The notes under the pieces are model-generated. The model was not told where the DNA came from. It saw only the letters and a list, made by a program, of their open reading frames with translations, and searched no databases. 64,000 bases of DNA. Origin: Liolophura sinensis. Lineage: Eukaryota > Mollusca > Polyplacophora > Chitonida > Chitonidae. Below, in pieces: positions 1 through 10,556 of the stretch. The translations under genes were made by a program, and so were the position numbers. Within the stretch, counting starts at the first letter, position 1; every line of letters starts with the position of its first letter. The stretch is taken from contig NC_088305.1 of assembly GCF_032854445.1 (NCBI RefSeq), positions 10,279,717-10,343,716 on the forward strand, given 5' to 3'.

Positions 1-371
1 TTTAATAAACTGAGAGGAGAATAGAAGTTGAGCATGGGTTGGATAATGATTTGAGCAGTTTACCCTTTATGTCATGTTTTGGGTGTAGAATACGTTTCGG
101 TATTTCAGGAGTAAACTTCTCTGTTCAGTGCGCTGTTCGAGACAACTGTAGCCACCATTTCTGTTCTCGGCTGTCATTTAATCTACCTGTACCATCTTCG
201 TCCTCTGCTTTCTCAAGTTGGGCTCAGTGTCACGAAACTTCCAAAATTTCCTTTAACTTAAGTAAAAGTGTTCTGTTTAACGAATACTATCAACATACAT
301 AAAAATACATAAGATTTTTTTTTGCTACAGAAGCTTTATGTTGGAAATGATTTAAGCCATTCAATGAGACT

Positions 372-530
372 ACGAAGTTTAATAAAACTGTTAGGCCTAC
401 ATACGAAGTTTAATAAAACCGTTACATACAAAGTTTCATGAAACTGTTATTTATGAAGTTTAATGAAACTGTTATTTACGAAGCTTAATGAAACTGTTAC
501 TTACGAAGTTTAATGGTAATGTTATTTACG
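372..530. repeat. Minisatellite of about 25 bp, unit 1
   Basis: There are about six imperfect copies of a 25-bp word built on CGAAGTTTAATGAAACTGTT. Homologous arrays lie at about 9,242-9,420 and 18,125-18,330, with different copy numbers; unit 3 has the most. Confidence 0.8.
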
Positions 531-1009
531 ATGTGCTCGAAATTGTAGACGAAATACAAGTTTATATAACAAAAGAATATCAATCAGACGAGAGCAATGT
601 GAACGATGACGCCGGTTAATAATATGCCGACTTTATTTGCTTTTCAGTTGTGTATGACGGCATCCATGTCATAGAAACCAACCAAAAATCAATATACCAG
701 TTGGTTTACAGGAATTCACTGAACAGAATATGTCAGGATGATTACAATGAAGGAAAAGAATTTCGCGAGATGCGCACACTCAATGGAATTGGCCTTGTTT
801 TAGACCAAATTGTGCAATTACAGATAACATTTGTGTTACTTTATACTATAGACTGACTATGGGAAATGCATAAACAAATATCAATCATGCTGCGTTTGTA
901 AGAAAACTTCTGTAATGCGTAAAACACCTAATTCATACATATCAAATAAATAAATATATATATAAATACATAGAATATTGCATGATCATTCAACATTCAA
1001 TATGCTTAC

Positions 1010-1401
1010 ACTGGACAACAATATCATGTTCGTTAACTCACTCAACAGTCCAGAACTTGGAACATTCCAGGCTTTTTGGCCATGGAAATCCAAACTTCAG
1101 CATAAGTGGTTAGCAGTAGAGCGCATGTCAGACACAAGAGCTGGTGGAGATGAACACTGATTGTCTTAAATAAAACTGGTTAACTTCTTGATCCACTTCA
1201 TCTTGTGTCAAATGTCTAGGAATGTTTGGATATCTGGCTTGGTTATACATGCGCATCAGTCCACTTTTGCACATAGGGATGGTTAGTGGTTTACATTTCC
1301 GTCACTTCACTCAAACTCCGTTGAACCACAACAGCAACAACAACAAACGCCACACGAATCAAGAAGAATGTCCATAGTCGTGGAGACATTTTGGTAGACA
1401 T
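1010..1401 (-). pseudogene. Decayed Frizzled-type CRD exon (CRD-B), unit 1
   Basis: On the minus strand this is a degenerate paralogue of CRD-A. The conserved start (MSTKMSPRLW), the first two CRD cysteines and the C-terminal stretch LMLKFGF-WP are readable, and a splice donor (GTAAGC) follows base 1,010. It is broken three ways: a 2-base loss near 1,303 relative to unit 3, a deletion of the middle of the domain (the block with CRD cysteines 4 to 8), and an in-frame stop just after the KFWTVE block. It cannot make a CRD fold. Confidence 0.75.
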
Positions 1402-1661
1402 TAAAGAGTGTTTGAAAAAGTTTCTCATCAGAGTAAAATCCTGAGGTCGAAATCAGGCTAAGTGGCCCCGGAAGAGCAGAACTTGAACATAAAATTTTGG
1501 CCAAGTGTCTTAAATCTAGGTCTTGGACACTTACGGTTTTAAAGTGCCGTATCTTTGTGGTAAAACGTTTGGCTTGTGTAAAGCGTATCTTGTCTGAAGC
1601 GTATCTTGTCTGAAGCGTATCTTGTATGCATCCTATCTATACTCTGGATAACTAACAATAT

Positions 1662-2360
1662 TGTTACGAACCAAACTGCCTGTATTATAAAGAGATGGCT
1701 TGTTCGAAATACACGACAGTTTTTTAGTTTTAACAAGAACAGATAATAAGACTTATACAAATACTAAAGTACTTAAGTTTAACAAGAAAGGATAGCAGTA
1801 TCTATACAAATACTAAAGTACTTACATGTACAACAGTGTTAAGTCCAAACGGACGCATATATTCCACAATATATACCACACAGGCATAAATGCTCAGAGG
1901 CAAAAGAGGGAAAAGCCACAGTATAACTGAGTGTATGACGAAATATACACAAAATTTCACAGACAGGGTCCGTGTACTAATAAGCACTGTGTACACAAGA
2001 GCACAAATTAAGTTCAGACTGAACAAGTGCACGGTGGTGATAGGATATAACAAAGCCAGAGGCTATAAAGACACCAAAATTCAGCACAAAAGGCCTACTA
2101 AAGTAATACACAGCGAATGCATCCAAAACTCTCAATAATTCTCCTTTCTCTCCCTTTGACCTGCTTTCATAGGCCTTATATAGCCTGGTGGAATTGTCTA
2201 GAATAAGAAAATTCCTGAACACTTGATGTTAACAAACAGGCATCGAACTGAGCGTATTCTGCAACATTCTAAGGCAGAGGCAGACAGCAGACCCTGAACT
2301 TCGCGTATGTAAACAGTGGCAAGCTAAATTTAGAAGCTGACGGCATTTGGGCACATAACA
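1662..2360 (-). mobile_element. LTR of a Ty3/gypsy-type element, unit 1
   Basis: In minus orientation the segment begins TGTTATGTGCCC and ends TTCGTAACA, the TG...CA ends expected of an LTR with short inverted TGTTA/TAACA termini. It has a TATA-like CTATATAAGG. A purine-rich tract, GAAGGGTGGGTG, lies just before the TG (2,361-2,372), as for the polypurine tract before a 3' LTR. Open frames inside it with membrane-like translations show no family I recognise and are probably chance. Confidence 0.8.
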
Positions 2361-2647
2361 CACCCACCCTTCAAGAAAAAAAAAGTTTTCCTAACTTTTT
2401 TTTTGACTTACAATATATGTTAAACAATAATATTTACTACATTGTAAAACCACATGCAAGTAAACATTTTATACACAGCTTATACACGAGACAAGCAATC
2501 TGCAATAACATTATCTTTTCCCTTTAAATGTTTGATTTCAAGATTTGTATTCCTGCAACAATAAACTCTACCGTAACAATCTCTGATTCTTTCCCTTAAC
2601 TTTCTGTAGAAACACAAGTGGATTGTGATCAGTATTTACAATCACAG
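2361..2647 (-). pseudogene. Retroelement RNase H tail, unit 1
   Basis: On the minus strand this segment keeps the last part of RNase H. The end pattern of H-V-K-G-K-D-N followed by A-D-x-L-S-R and a stop is readable before the purine tract. Relative to unit 3 everything upstream in the element is gone; the junction is at about 2,647, where a MITE-like segment begins. Confidence 0.7.
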
Positions 2648-2654
2648 GTTGTCA

Positions 2655-2800
2655 TGTGTACGAAGTATTATTATGAACAAAGGTTGAGATAACGTATTGA
2701 TCTCAGCGTTTTTTCAAGATTTCTGTACAAATTTTGTTATTGGTGGGCAGTGATGTAGAGCGATTGTAGAGAGCAGCACATGCTCTGTGAGGAGCAAGAT
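2655..2800 (+). mobile_element. Half of a fold-back MITE, unit 1
   Basis: The words GAAGTATTATTA, ACAAAGGTTGAGA, TTTCTGTACAAA and GGCAGTGATGTA match the right half of the fold-back element at 44,530-44,945. The segment ends about 36 bases before the PSI exon. The counterpart in unit 2 is at about 11,556-11,712, and a further arm lies at 24,800-24,900. Confidence 0.65.
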
Positions 2801-2836
2801 CTGACATGCCTGACGGTTGTTGTTGTTTTATTGCAG

Positions 2837-2934
2837 TGAATGAGAACACAGCGATGGCCAAACAATGCCAGGCGCAGGAGACGTGTGGGGCGTGTATAGC
2901 GGAGTCCCAGCACTGTGCCTGGTGCAAACAGGAT
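2837..2934 (+). CDS. Integrin beta PSI domain, exon a, unit 1
   Basis: Following an acceptor (TTTTATTGCAG), 98 bases code NENTAMAKQC, then ETCGACI and HCAWC, and end at a GTGAGT donor. The C-x5-C-x2-C and C-x-W-C pattern is the start of the PSI (plexin-semaphorin-integrin) domain at the N-terminus of integrin beta subunits. The exon starts with two bases of a split codon and ends in phase 0. No signal-peptide exon or beta-I domain is recognisable nearby, so this is part of a larger gene or an orphaned duplicate. Confidence 0.8.
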
Positions 2935-3434
2935 GTGAGTTGTGTATATGTACCCAGGCATAATGGGTGATTCAGGGGGCCAAATGCAATACATGTAGTT
3001 ACATGTACAATGTGCACCTTTGTGTGGCCTTGGGTTTTCAGTTTAAACTACATGCACCGCGAGATTGTGTTCATCAGATTTCTAGTTTCCAAAGCAACCA
3101 GCTTTCCAGTTGTACATGGGAAGGTCTACCAGAAACCTGCGGACGGTCATTGGTTATTCATCAACTTTTTTGCATGTTGGCAAGGTGTTTACTCAAGCAT
3201 ATTCTGAAGGCATTATTCTGTGTTCACTGATAAAATTCTACTTTTGTGAAGCCCTGAATCTGGCCAATCCAACTAATGTAATTTTTTTGCCTCCAAAATG
3301 AAATAAAAAAAGAAAAAAAGTCTATAAATTGCACTTAAAATTTGCTCTTTCATATGAGAAAAGGTTGAGGAACTTTGGGTACTAATGGAATTCGGATGGT
3401 GTGTCTCATGGTCACTCTTTGTTTGTGATTGCAG

Positions 3435-3545
3435 GGTTTTGACAAGAACAACCAAGCCCGGTGTGACCTTTACACCAGCCTGGTCAGCAAAGGTTGTGAC
3501 CCCAGCTACATCATGAACCCAGACAACGATGTCAAGTACACCAAG
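3435..3545 (+). CDS. Integrin beta PSI domain, exon b, unit 1
   Basis: It lies between a GTGATTGCAG acceptor and a GTTTGT donor. The 37 codons begin GFDKNNQARCD and include LVSKGCDP, completing the PSI cysteine pattern started in exon a. Both ends are in phase 0. All expected cysteines are present in this unit. The intron from exon a (2,935-3,434) holds nothing recognisable. Confidence 0.8.
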
Positions 3546-3649
3546 GTTTGTTCATAACAAAACCACAGGCTCATTTAACTGGACTCTCATCAAAGTACAT
3601 GTAGCACACATCATTTTTTGTTTGTAATCTGGTTTTTCATCTTATTTAC

Positions 3650-4315
3650 GAATGTACACATGAAGAGTTCACTCACAAAACCAGATGAATGTACACATGC
3701 AGAGTTCACTCACAAAACCAGATGAATGTACACATGAAGAGTTCACTCACAAAACCAGATGAATGTACACATGAAGAGTTCACTCACAAAACCAGATGAA
3801 TGTACACATGAAGAGTTCACTCATAAAACCAGATGAATGTACCCATGAAGAGTTCACTCACAAAACCAGATGAATGTACACATGCAGAGTTCACTCACAA
3901 AACCAGATGAATGTACACATGAAGAGTTCACTCACAAAACCAGATGAATGTACACATGCAGAGTTCATTCATAAAACCAGATGAATGTACACATGAAGAG
4001 TTCACTCACAAAACCAGATGAATGTACACATGAACAGTTCACTCACAAAACCAGATGAATGTACACATGAAGAGTTCACTCACAAAACCAGATGAATGTA
4101 CCCATGAAGAGTTCACTCACAAAACCAGATGAATGTACACATGCAGAGTTCATTCATAAAACCAGATAAATGTACACATGAAGAGTTCACTCACAAAACC
4201 AGATGAATGTACACATGAAGAGTTCACTCACAAAACCAGATGAATGTACCCATGAAGAGTTCACTCATAAAACCAGATGAATGTACACATGAAGAGTTCA
4301 CTCACAAAACCAGAT
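3650..4315. repeat. 37-bp minisatellite, 18 copies, unit 1
   Basis: The array is exactly 18 contiguous copies (666 bp) of a 37-bp word beginning GAATGTACACATGAAGAG, with few substitutions and no spacers. It lies in the presumed intron after PSI exon b. Confidence 0.95.
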
Positions 4316-4869
4316 ATATGCCGTTCATCTGTTCATGAGACATTACAAAATTCAAATTTATGCGATTTTTTTTACTTTTTAGATAAATTTGCATTTGCTC
4401 TCTTAACTTTGTGATAGTTATCATTCTGGCACCTACATTACCTTCATATGCCTGCGTTCCCATAAATAGGAGGTAAAATCAAAATTTAATTTGATTCAAA
4501 ATGATAAGTTGATTTGGATTTGTCATTTTTTGTTTCTCCCTGAACTCTTCACATTTTTTTTCTAACAGTGTAACTTGTCTTTTCTCTGGTTCATGCAACA
4601 ACTGTTTAAGGATAAAGTTACATTTTAGGCCGCATGAGTTTAATTGTATGCATTTTTTAAAGGGAAAAATCAAATTAAGTCATTACCTACATGTAGAATT
4701 ATAGTGTTTTGATGGAATTTAAACATCCGTTTTAGTAAGAGCTTCATACATAGCTTGTACATAGTACATACATGTATAGTAAATTAGACTTTAATGGCAA
4801 TATTAAAGTAGTTGATGGTTCTCTCGGGTGAAGTCTTGTGAACTCTTTTGAAGTTCACTGGAGAACATT

Positions 4870-4990
4870 TTCTCACCATCAATATGATATATGGCACTTA
4901 AGAGAAAGTTTACCAGCAACTCCCCAAAGGTGGGTGGTTTACTCCCGCCAGTCTGGTTTCCCCCATCCCTAAAACAGACTGCCATCATGC
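4870..4990 (+). mobile_element. SINE-C fragment, unit 1
   Basis: The words GTTTACCAGCAACT, GGTGGTTTACTCC and GGTTTCCCCCATC match SINE-C fragments at 33,100-33,200, 42,080-42,190 and 58,340-58,470. The unit-2 counterpart is at about 13,780-13,900. Confidence 0.65.
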
Positions 4991-5084
4991 ATTAATAAGT
5001 GGAAGAATTTTGGAGATTGACAGTGGCAGTGGTTTAAACATATTCTTACTTTGTTCTTGCTTGTAATCATCATCATGGATGGGG

Positions 5085-5200
5085 AGGTCTGCCAGCAACG
5101 AGCAGATGGTTGTGGGTTTCCCCTGGGGCTCTGCCGGGTTTCCCTCCACAACCATACTAACTGCTGTACTATAGGTGAAATATTCTTGAGTATAAATAAC
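5085..5200 (+). mobile_element. SINE-A fragment, unit 1
   Basis: It holds the SINE-A body words GGTCTGCCAGCAACG, GGGCTCTGCCGGGTTTCC and GTGAAATATTCTTGAGTA. The unit-2 counterpart is at about 13,995-14,110. Confidence 0.7.
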
Positions 5201-5404
5201 ACATGTAAAACTGCAAGCAAATAAATAGATAAATGTAATAATCATCATATGAGTGAAATCCTGTATTCTATAATAATAATAATAATAACTGTTAACCAAG
5301 GGTTGCTCAGTCATATAAAATACAGCTTGCTTTTTCCTGACGACTCTTACGATAAAATATATTGACAGTAATTATTATGATGATGTGATCTACAAATAAG
5401 TAAC

Positions 5405-5510
5405 CAATGCGGTCACTGTGAGTTCAAGTCAAGCTCATGCTGGCTTTTTCTCCGGCCGTACGTGGGAATGTCTGTCAGCAACCTGCAGATGGTCGTGAAT
5501 TTACCGATCA
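5405..5510 (+). mobile_element. SINE-A fragment, unit 1
   Basis: It keeps the tRNA-related head (CAATGCGGTCACTGTGAG) and GCTCATGCTGGC, then the CCGTACGTGGGAA segment of SINE-A, without the 3' tail. The unit-2 counterpart is at about 14,305-14,415. A (TAA)n run lies just upstream at 5,270-5,290. Confidence 0.65.
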
Positions 5511-6269
5511 GCTTAGCTTGTTCCGGCACATTTCTTTTCTTAGCTTCATAAGTTCACAAACGCTCATCTCCTTTATTGTCTCAATCGTTCGTCTACTCTA
5601 AAAATCTTTTTTGGTGAAACGTTTTTTCAGATGCCCATGTTATGGTAAATGTAATCCAGATTAGCTGCTCAACATCTCTGACAGGTCGCATAGTACAGTA
5701 ACTTTTTTTAACTTTAGCGATAAAAATTGTGAGCTTAAAACTCCCCTATTCTGCAAAGAAAGGTCGATATCTAACGTTTAGAAGAATTTCTGTGCATCTA
5801 GACAAAGGACCATTCTAGCTGGCGAAAAGTGAAGAGTTAAAGCAGCTTATACAACAAAGGAACATTAACTGAAAGAAGTAAGCCTGACATCGCCGATTAG
5901 TATCGACATTGTTTGCCTTTAAACTGGAAAAATCTACAAGGAACAAAAATTCAAAACACAACCTAGAGAGTTTGGAACAAATCACTTACCAGAACACGTC
6001 AGGACGAGTCAGAAAAAGATGTCGCGATGAGCGCCATTCCGCGATATTGCAAGGTGCGCCCACGCGTGTTTTTTTTTGTTTTTGTTTTTTGTTCATTCAT
6101 GCTGGGAGCGCAGTGTACTGTTTTATGGAATAACAGTAATGAATGGAGATGTTTACACAGAATTTTGCATTCCATTTCACACTTTAGCGTAGTTTTACAC
6201 TAGTATCTGACAAATTTTAATAATAAACACCGAATCACTAAATAAAAGCAATAATGTAACTAACATAAT

Positions 6270-6740
6270 TCAAGATTCTAAATGATACTTACACTTGACA
6301 ATAATAGCATCTACATTGAAGCACTCATTAGTCGGGAACTTTTCACAGTCCAGTTTTTCTGGCCACTCAAATCCAAACTTCAGCATCAGAGGTTCGCAGC
6401 CATCTCGCGCCGCTTGACACAGACCGCTACAAGCTGGGATGGAAGAACACGGAGGGGCATATGCCAAACACAGGAACTGCCGGAGATGAGCACTGCATTG
6501 CATTCTTACTAAGGGATAAAACATATGTGCCTCCAGACTCGCATCAGACTGTGTCAAATGTCCAAGGGTGTTTGGGTACCTGGTTTGGTTATACATGTAC
6601 GTCAGTTTACCTTTGCACATCGGGAAGGTTACTGGTTCACATTTGTCAGTCGCTTCGCTCACACTCTGATAAACCACAACAACAACAACAACACGAAGCA
6701 GGAGACGGGTTGATAGGCGTGGAAACATCTTGGTAGACAT
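6270..6740 (-). CDS. Secreted Frizzled-type CRD protein (CRD-A), unit 1, intact
   Basis: This is a 156-codon open frame on the minus strand. Residues 1-30 look like a signal peptide: basic start MSTKMFPRLSTR, then LLLRVVVVVVVYQ. Residues 33-140 hold a complete Frizzled cysteine-rich domain with ten cysteines in the family order, including [53 protein letters not shown] and [11 protein letters not shown]. Such domains bind Wnt and lipid ligands in Frizzleds, sFRPs and ROR-type receptors. A strong donor (GTAAGTAT at 6,285-6,292, phase 1) suggests the coding exon is 6,293-6,740 and continues into an exon I could not find; unspliced, it stops at 6,270. No seven-pass or netrin-like domain is visible nearby. 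Confidence 0.85.
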   Translation of the reverse strand: MSTKMFPRLSTRLLLRVVVVVVVYQSVSEATDKCEPVTFPMCKGKLTYMYNQTRYPNTLGHLTQSDASLEAHMFYPLVRMQCSAHLRQFLCLAYAPPCSSIPACSGLCQAARDGCEPLMLKFGFEWPEKLDCEKFPTNECFNVDAIIVKCKYHLES

Positions 6741-7069
6741 AGGCGAATGTTTGTAAAATTTTCTCAGGCTGGATGCCTGTTGTCAAAACCATGCTAAGCG
6801 GTCCGGAAAAGACACCAATGGAACATAATGACCGAGGAAGTGTGGTCAAGTGCCTGTAGGTCTCGCCTCTTGCAGCGTTTAATGTTTAAGATGAAAAGAT
6901 CATCAAAACTTGTTTGGATGGCTTTAAGCTTATCTTGCATATATACGATGTACACTTTCTCAGTCAACAAACACATCAGTCTGTCAATCAATGAATAAAT
7001 CAACAGCTAATTTATTTATTGATGTATTTGACCGAAGTTTAAGGCCGCGCTTTTTTGTGTAGTTATTTA

Positions 7070-7205
7070 TTTAATTGTTGTTTTAGGCGGTATTCAAGAA
7101 TATTTCACTTATACGACGACAGCCAGCATTTTGGTGGAAGGAAAGCGGGCAACGCCTCTGGGGAGTTTTTCACTTATAAACCAACGATCAGTTAACTTCA
7201 TAGGT
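7070..7205 (-). mobile_element. SINE-A fragment, unit 1
   Basis: In reverse orientation it has a TTATTTATTTAATTG tail and the words CAAGAATATTTCACTTATACG and CAGCCAGCATTTTGGTGG. The unit-2 counterpart is at about 15,980-16,090. Confidence 0.7.
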
Positions 7206-7903
7206 GGAGGAAAATGTGAAGGGCCTTGAACAAACCAGTCGTTTTTGGAAAATTTTCCCATATGTGACGAAAGAAGGTACGTCATACTGACGAAAGAGTT
7301 TTAAATGGCAGTCTTTAAATGCTTTTTAATATAAAGGCAAAATTACATTCTTGAGTAAGGTTTTCAAGGCTATATTAGATGACTAAATATAAACCCAAAT
7401 ATTGATAACATTTTTTATTTTTTATTAATTTGAGTACGGCGTAAAACTCCAAAGAAATAATTAAATTAATAAATGTATTTATTTGCTTTTTCACTCATGT
7501 GATAGCGTTTAACGGGTGTTAAATTATTGGCCGAAAAGAGGGAAAGAAAGAAAAACAAGAAAGTCAATATAAAGTCAATGGCTTATTTTACAATATTATA
7601 GGGTAGACAGTCGTTGACATCGCGAAAAGCTTTGATAAAGCTATGGCAGTTTGCCAAGTGGGTGTAAACGACAACTGCAAGAACTATGTTCGAGCTTTCG
7701 ACTTCACTACATGGTTAACGTATTGTTTTATATGCTACATGGCTTGGTTGCACTTTAACGTGACAAAGTATTATTTCGGTTATATCGGTTAAGTCAGTCC
7801 TATAGTTTTGTGGTAAATCCTTGTGATGATTCGCCTTACACGAACTGTGTCTCTACAGAGGATAGGTCTCCAAAAGTTGATTTGTTTAAAGTGCTGTCTG
7901 ACT

Positions 7904-7980
7904 CGAACGCCATGCCTTACGGGAACGCCATGCCCCACTGGAACGCCATGCCTCACAGGAACGCCATGCTTCATGCCTCA
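7904..7980. repeat. 18-bp minisatellite, unit 1
   Basis: There are four copies of an 18-bp word built on GAACGCCATGCC. The unit-2 counterpart is at about 16,820-16,892. Confidence 0.85.
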
Positions 7981-7986
7981 TGCTAC

Positions 7987-8234
7987 AAACTAATAACATT
8001 TGGACCTCCTTGCTAGGGGTTCGGCAACATGGTCTATGTATACAGGCCAAAATCCTGGTCGTTTATGGTCGGCACACTATGGCTGCTTTGAACACCAAAT
8101 CTACGGCATAACGCTGATCTGAGACATGATATTCAAATCAGTCATAGTGTGCCATAGCCGACTAGGATCTTCGTCTGTAAAACACAGACCATGTTGCCGA
8201 ACGCCTAGCAAGGAGGTACAGATGCTATTAGTTT
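7987..8234. mobile_element. Fold-back element of about 248 bp, unit 1
   Basis: The left arm reads AAACTAATAACATTTGGACC then CTCCTTGCTAGG. The right arm reads CCTAGCAAGGAGG and ends CTATTAGTTT. The arms are imperfect reverse complements for about 100 bases, including TTCGGCAACATGGTCT. No coding capacity is visible; it looks like a MITE or similar hairpin element. Confidence 0.75.
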
Positions 8235-9241
8235 TTAACTTTGACCTAGACCCGCAAAGCCTCGCGCGATCTCGCGTTGTCTGGCGTCCATCAGACTTTT
8301 TGTAACGTGACTGATCAATGAAAAAGTTGCGGGCACAACAACAACATGCGCACATTGATCTCTAATCAATTCTCCGCCACTTGGCTGAAGCGGAGAATTC
8401 TTCTTCCTTGTTTGGTATGTGAACAGTTGGACGCGTGGAAAATTCTACGAAAAAGATATTCTTCGAGACTGCTTCCTCGTGCAGACATGAGAAATTGCAC
8501 TTATTGGACTGATTCTTTTATTCATCACGCTGGAATTGCGCATCAGCGGGCACTTTGGGAGAGGGACATTTAAAAAGCTCCTAATAACGCGAGAAGGGGC
8601 GATATTCTACGAGATTACAAATATATAGTTGCTAAATATATGGCAGATCGATATAAAAACCAGCATTTATTTGCTTCGATTGGTGCTTGGCGTTCAAATT
8701 AGGAATATTTCACATAATACTTCACTTGACGTCATATGTCAGTGGCTAAGTATCACGGTAAATCAAGCAAGAAAAGCAAGTGAAGCCAATCAAGGAATGA
8801 CAAACAGTCAAGCAAGTAAAGTCAGTCACACAAGGAAAGTCAATCATACAAGTAAAAATCATGCAGAATGTTTTTATAAACTGAGAGGAGAATAGAAGTT
8901 GAGCATGGGTTGGATAATGATTTGAGCAGTTTACCCTTTATGTCATGTTTTGGGTGTAGAATACGTTTCGGTATTTCAGGAGTAAACTTCTCTGTTCATT
9001 GCGCTGTTCGAGACAACTGTAGCCACCATTTCTGTTCTCGGCTGTTATTTAATCTACCTGTACCATCTTCGTTCTCTGCGGTCTCAAGTTGGGCTCAGTG
9101 TCACGAAACTTCCAAAATTTCCTTTAACTTAAGTAAAAGTGTTCTGTTTAACGAATACTATCAACATACATAAAAAATACATAAGATTTTTTTTTGCTAC
9201 AGAAGCTTTATGTTGGAAATGATTTAAGCCATTCAATGAGA

Positions 9242-9420
9242 CTACGAAGTTTAATAAAACTGTTAGGCCTACATACGAAGTTTAATAAAACCTTTACATA
9301 CAAAGTTTCATGAAACTGTTATTTATGAAGTTTAATGAAACTGTTACTTACGAAATTTAATGAAACTTACGAAGTTTAATGAAACTGTTACTTACGAAGT
9401 TTAATGGTAATGTTATTTAC
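9242..9420. repeat. Minisatellite of about 25 bp, unit 2
   Basis: This is the unit-2 counterpart of the array at 372-530, with one shortened repeat (AATTTAATGAAACTTACG). Confidence 0.8.
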
Positions 9421-9893
9421 GATGTGCTCGAAATTGTAGACGAAATACAAGTTTATATAACAAAACAGTATCAATCAGACGAGAGCAATGTGAACGATGA
9501 CGCCGGTTAATAATATGCCGACTTTATTTGCTTTTCAGTTGTGTATGACGGCATCCATGTCATAAAAACAAACCAAAAATCAATATACAACTTGGTTTAC
9601 AGGAATTCACTGAACAGAATATGTCAAGATGATTATAATGAAGGAAAAGAATTTCGCGAGATGCGCACACTCAATGGAATTGGCCTTGCTTTAGACAAAA
9701 TTGTGCAATTACAGATAACATTTGTGTTACTTTATACTATAGACTGACTATGGGAAATGCATAAACAAATATCAATCATGCTGCGTTTGTAAGAAAACCT
9801 CTGTAATGCGTAAAACACCTAATTCATACATATCAAATAAATAAAAATATATATGAATACATAGAAATATCATTCAACATTCAATATGCTTAC

Positions 9894-10285
9894 ACTGGAC
9901 AACAATATCATGTTCGTTAACTCACTCAACAGTCGGGAACTTGGAACATTCCAGGCTTTTTGGCCATGGAAATCCAAACTTCAGCATAAGTGGTTAGCAG
10001 TAGAGTGCATGTCAGACACAAGAGCTGGTGGAGATGAACACTGATTGTCTTAAATAAAACTGGTTAACTTCTTGATCCACTTCATCTTGTGTCAAATGTC
10101 TAGGAATGTTTGGATATCTGGCTTGGTTATACATGCGCATCAGTCCACTTTTGCACATAGGGATGGTTAGTGGTTTACATTTCCGTCACTTCACTCAAAC
10201 TCCGTTGAACCACAACAGCAACAACAACAAACGCCACACGAATCAAGAAGAATGTCCATAGGCGTGGAGACATTTTGGTAGACAT
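9894..10285 (-). pseudogene. Decayed Frizzled-type CRD exon (CRD-B), unit 2
   Basis: This minus-strand copy has the same lesions as the unit-1 copy: the 2-base loss early in the domain and the missing middle block. A donor-like GTAAGC follows base 9,894. It is non-functional as a CRD. Confidence 0.75.
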
Positions 10286-10556
10286 TAAAGAGTGTTTGAA
10301 AAAATTTCTCATCAGAGTAAAATCCTGAGGTCGAAATCAGGCTAAGTGGCCCCGGAAGAGCAGAACTTGAACATAAAATGATCTAGAAATTTTGGCCAAG
10401 TGTCTTAAATCTAGGTCTTGGACACTTACGGTTTTAAAGTGCCGTATCTTTGTGGTAAAACGTTTGGCTTGTGTAAAGCGTATCTTGTCTGAAGCGTATC
10501 TTGTCTGAAGCGTATCTTGTATGCATCCTATCTATACTCTGGATAACTAACAATAT

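Larger units (their letters stand above)
1..8871. repeat. Tandem segmental duplication, unit 1
   Basis: The sequence from base 1 realigns with base 8,872 and again with base 17,754; for example the word CTGAGAGGAGAATAGAAG occurs at 10, 8,881 and 17,763. The unit is about 8.87 to 8.88 kb. It holds CRD-B (minus), an LTR and pol remnant (minus), two integrin-beta PSI exons (plus), a 37-bp minisatellite, SINE fragments and CRD-A (minus). In the first 300 bases I count about six differences between units 1 and 2. The true left edge may lie before the window. Stretches 541-1,000, 5,510-6,269, 7,210-7,900 and 8,240-8,870 hold no gene or repeat that I recognise beyond the array itself. Confidence 0.95.

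Noticed and set aside
3650-4315. Regular direct repeats that might suggest a CRISPR array
   Set aside because: The 37-bp words are contiguous without spacers and the DNA is clearly animal; it is a minisatellite.
6282-6736. Plus-strand frames opposite CRD-A
   Set aside because: They are shadows of the minus-strand CRD, which has all ten family cysteines.
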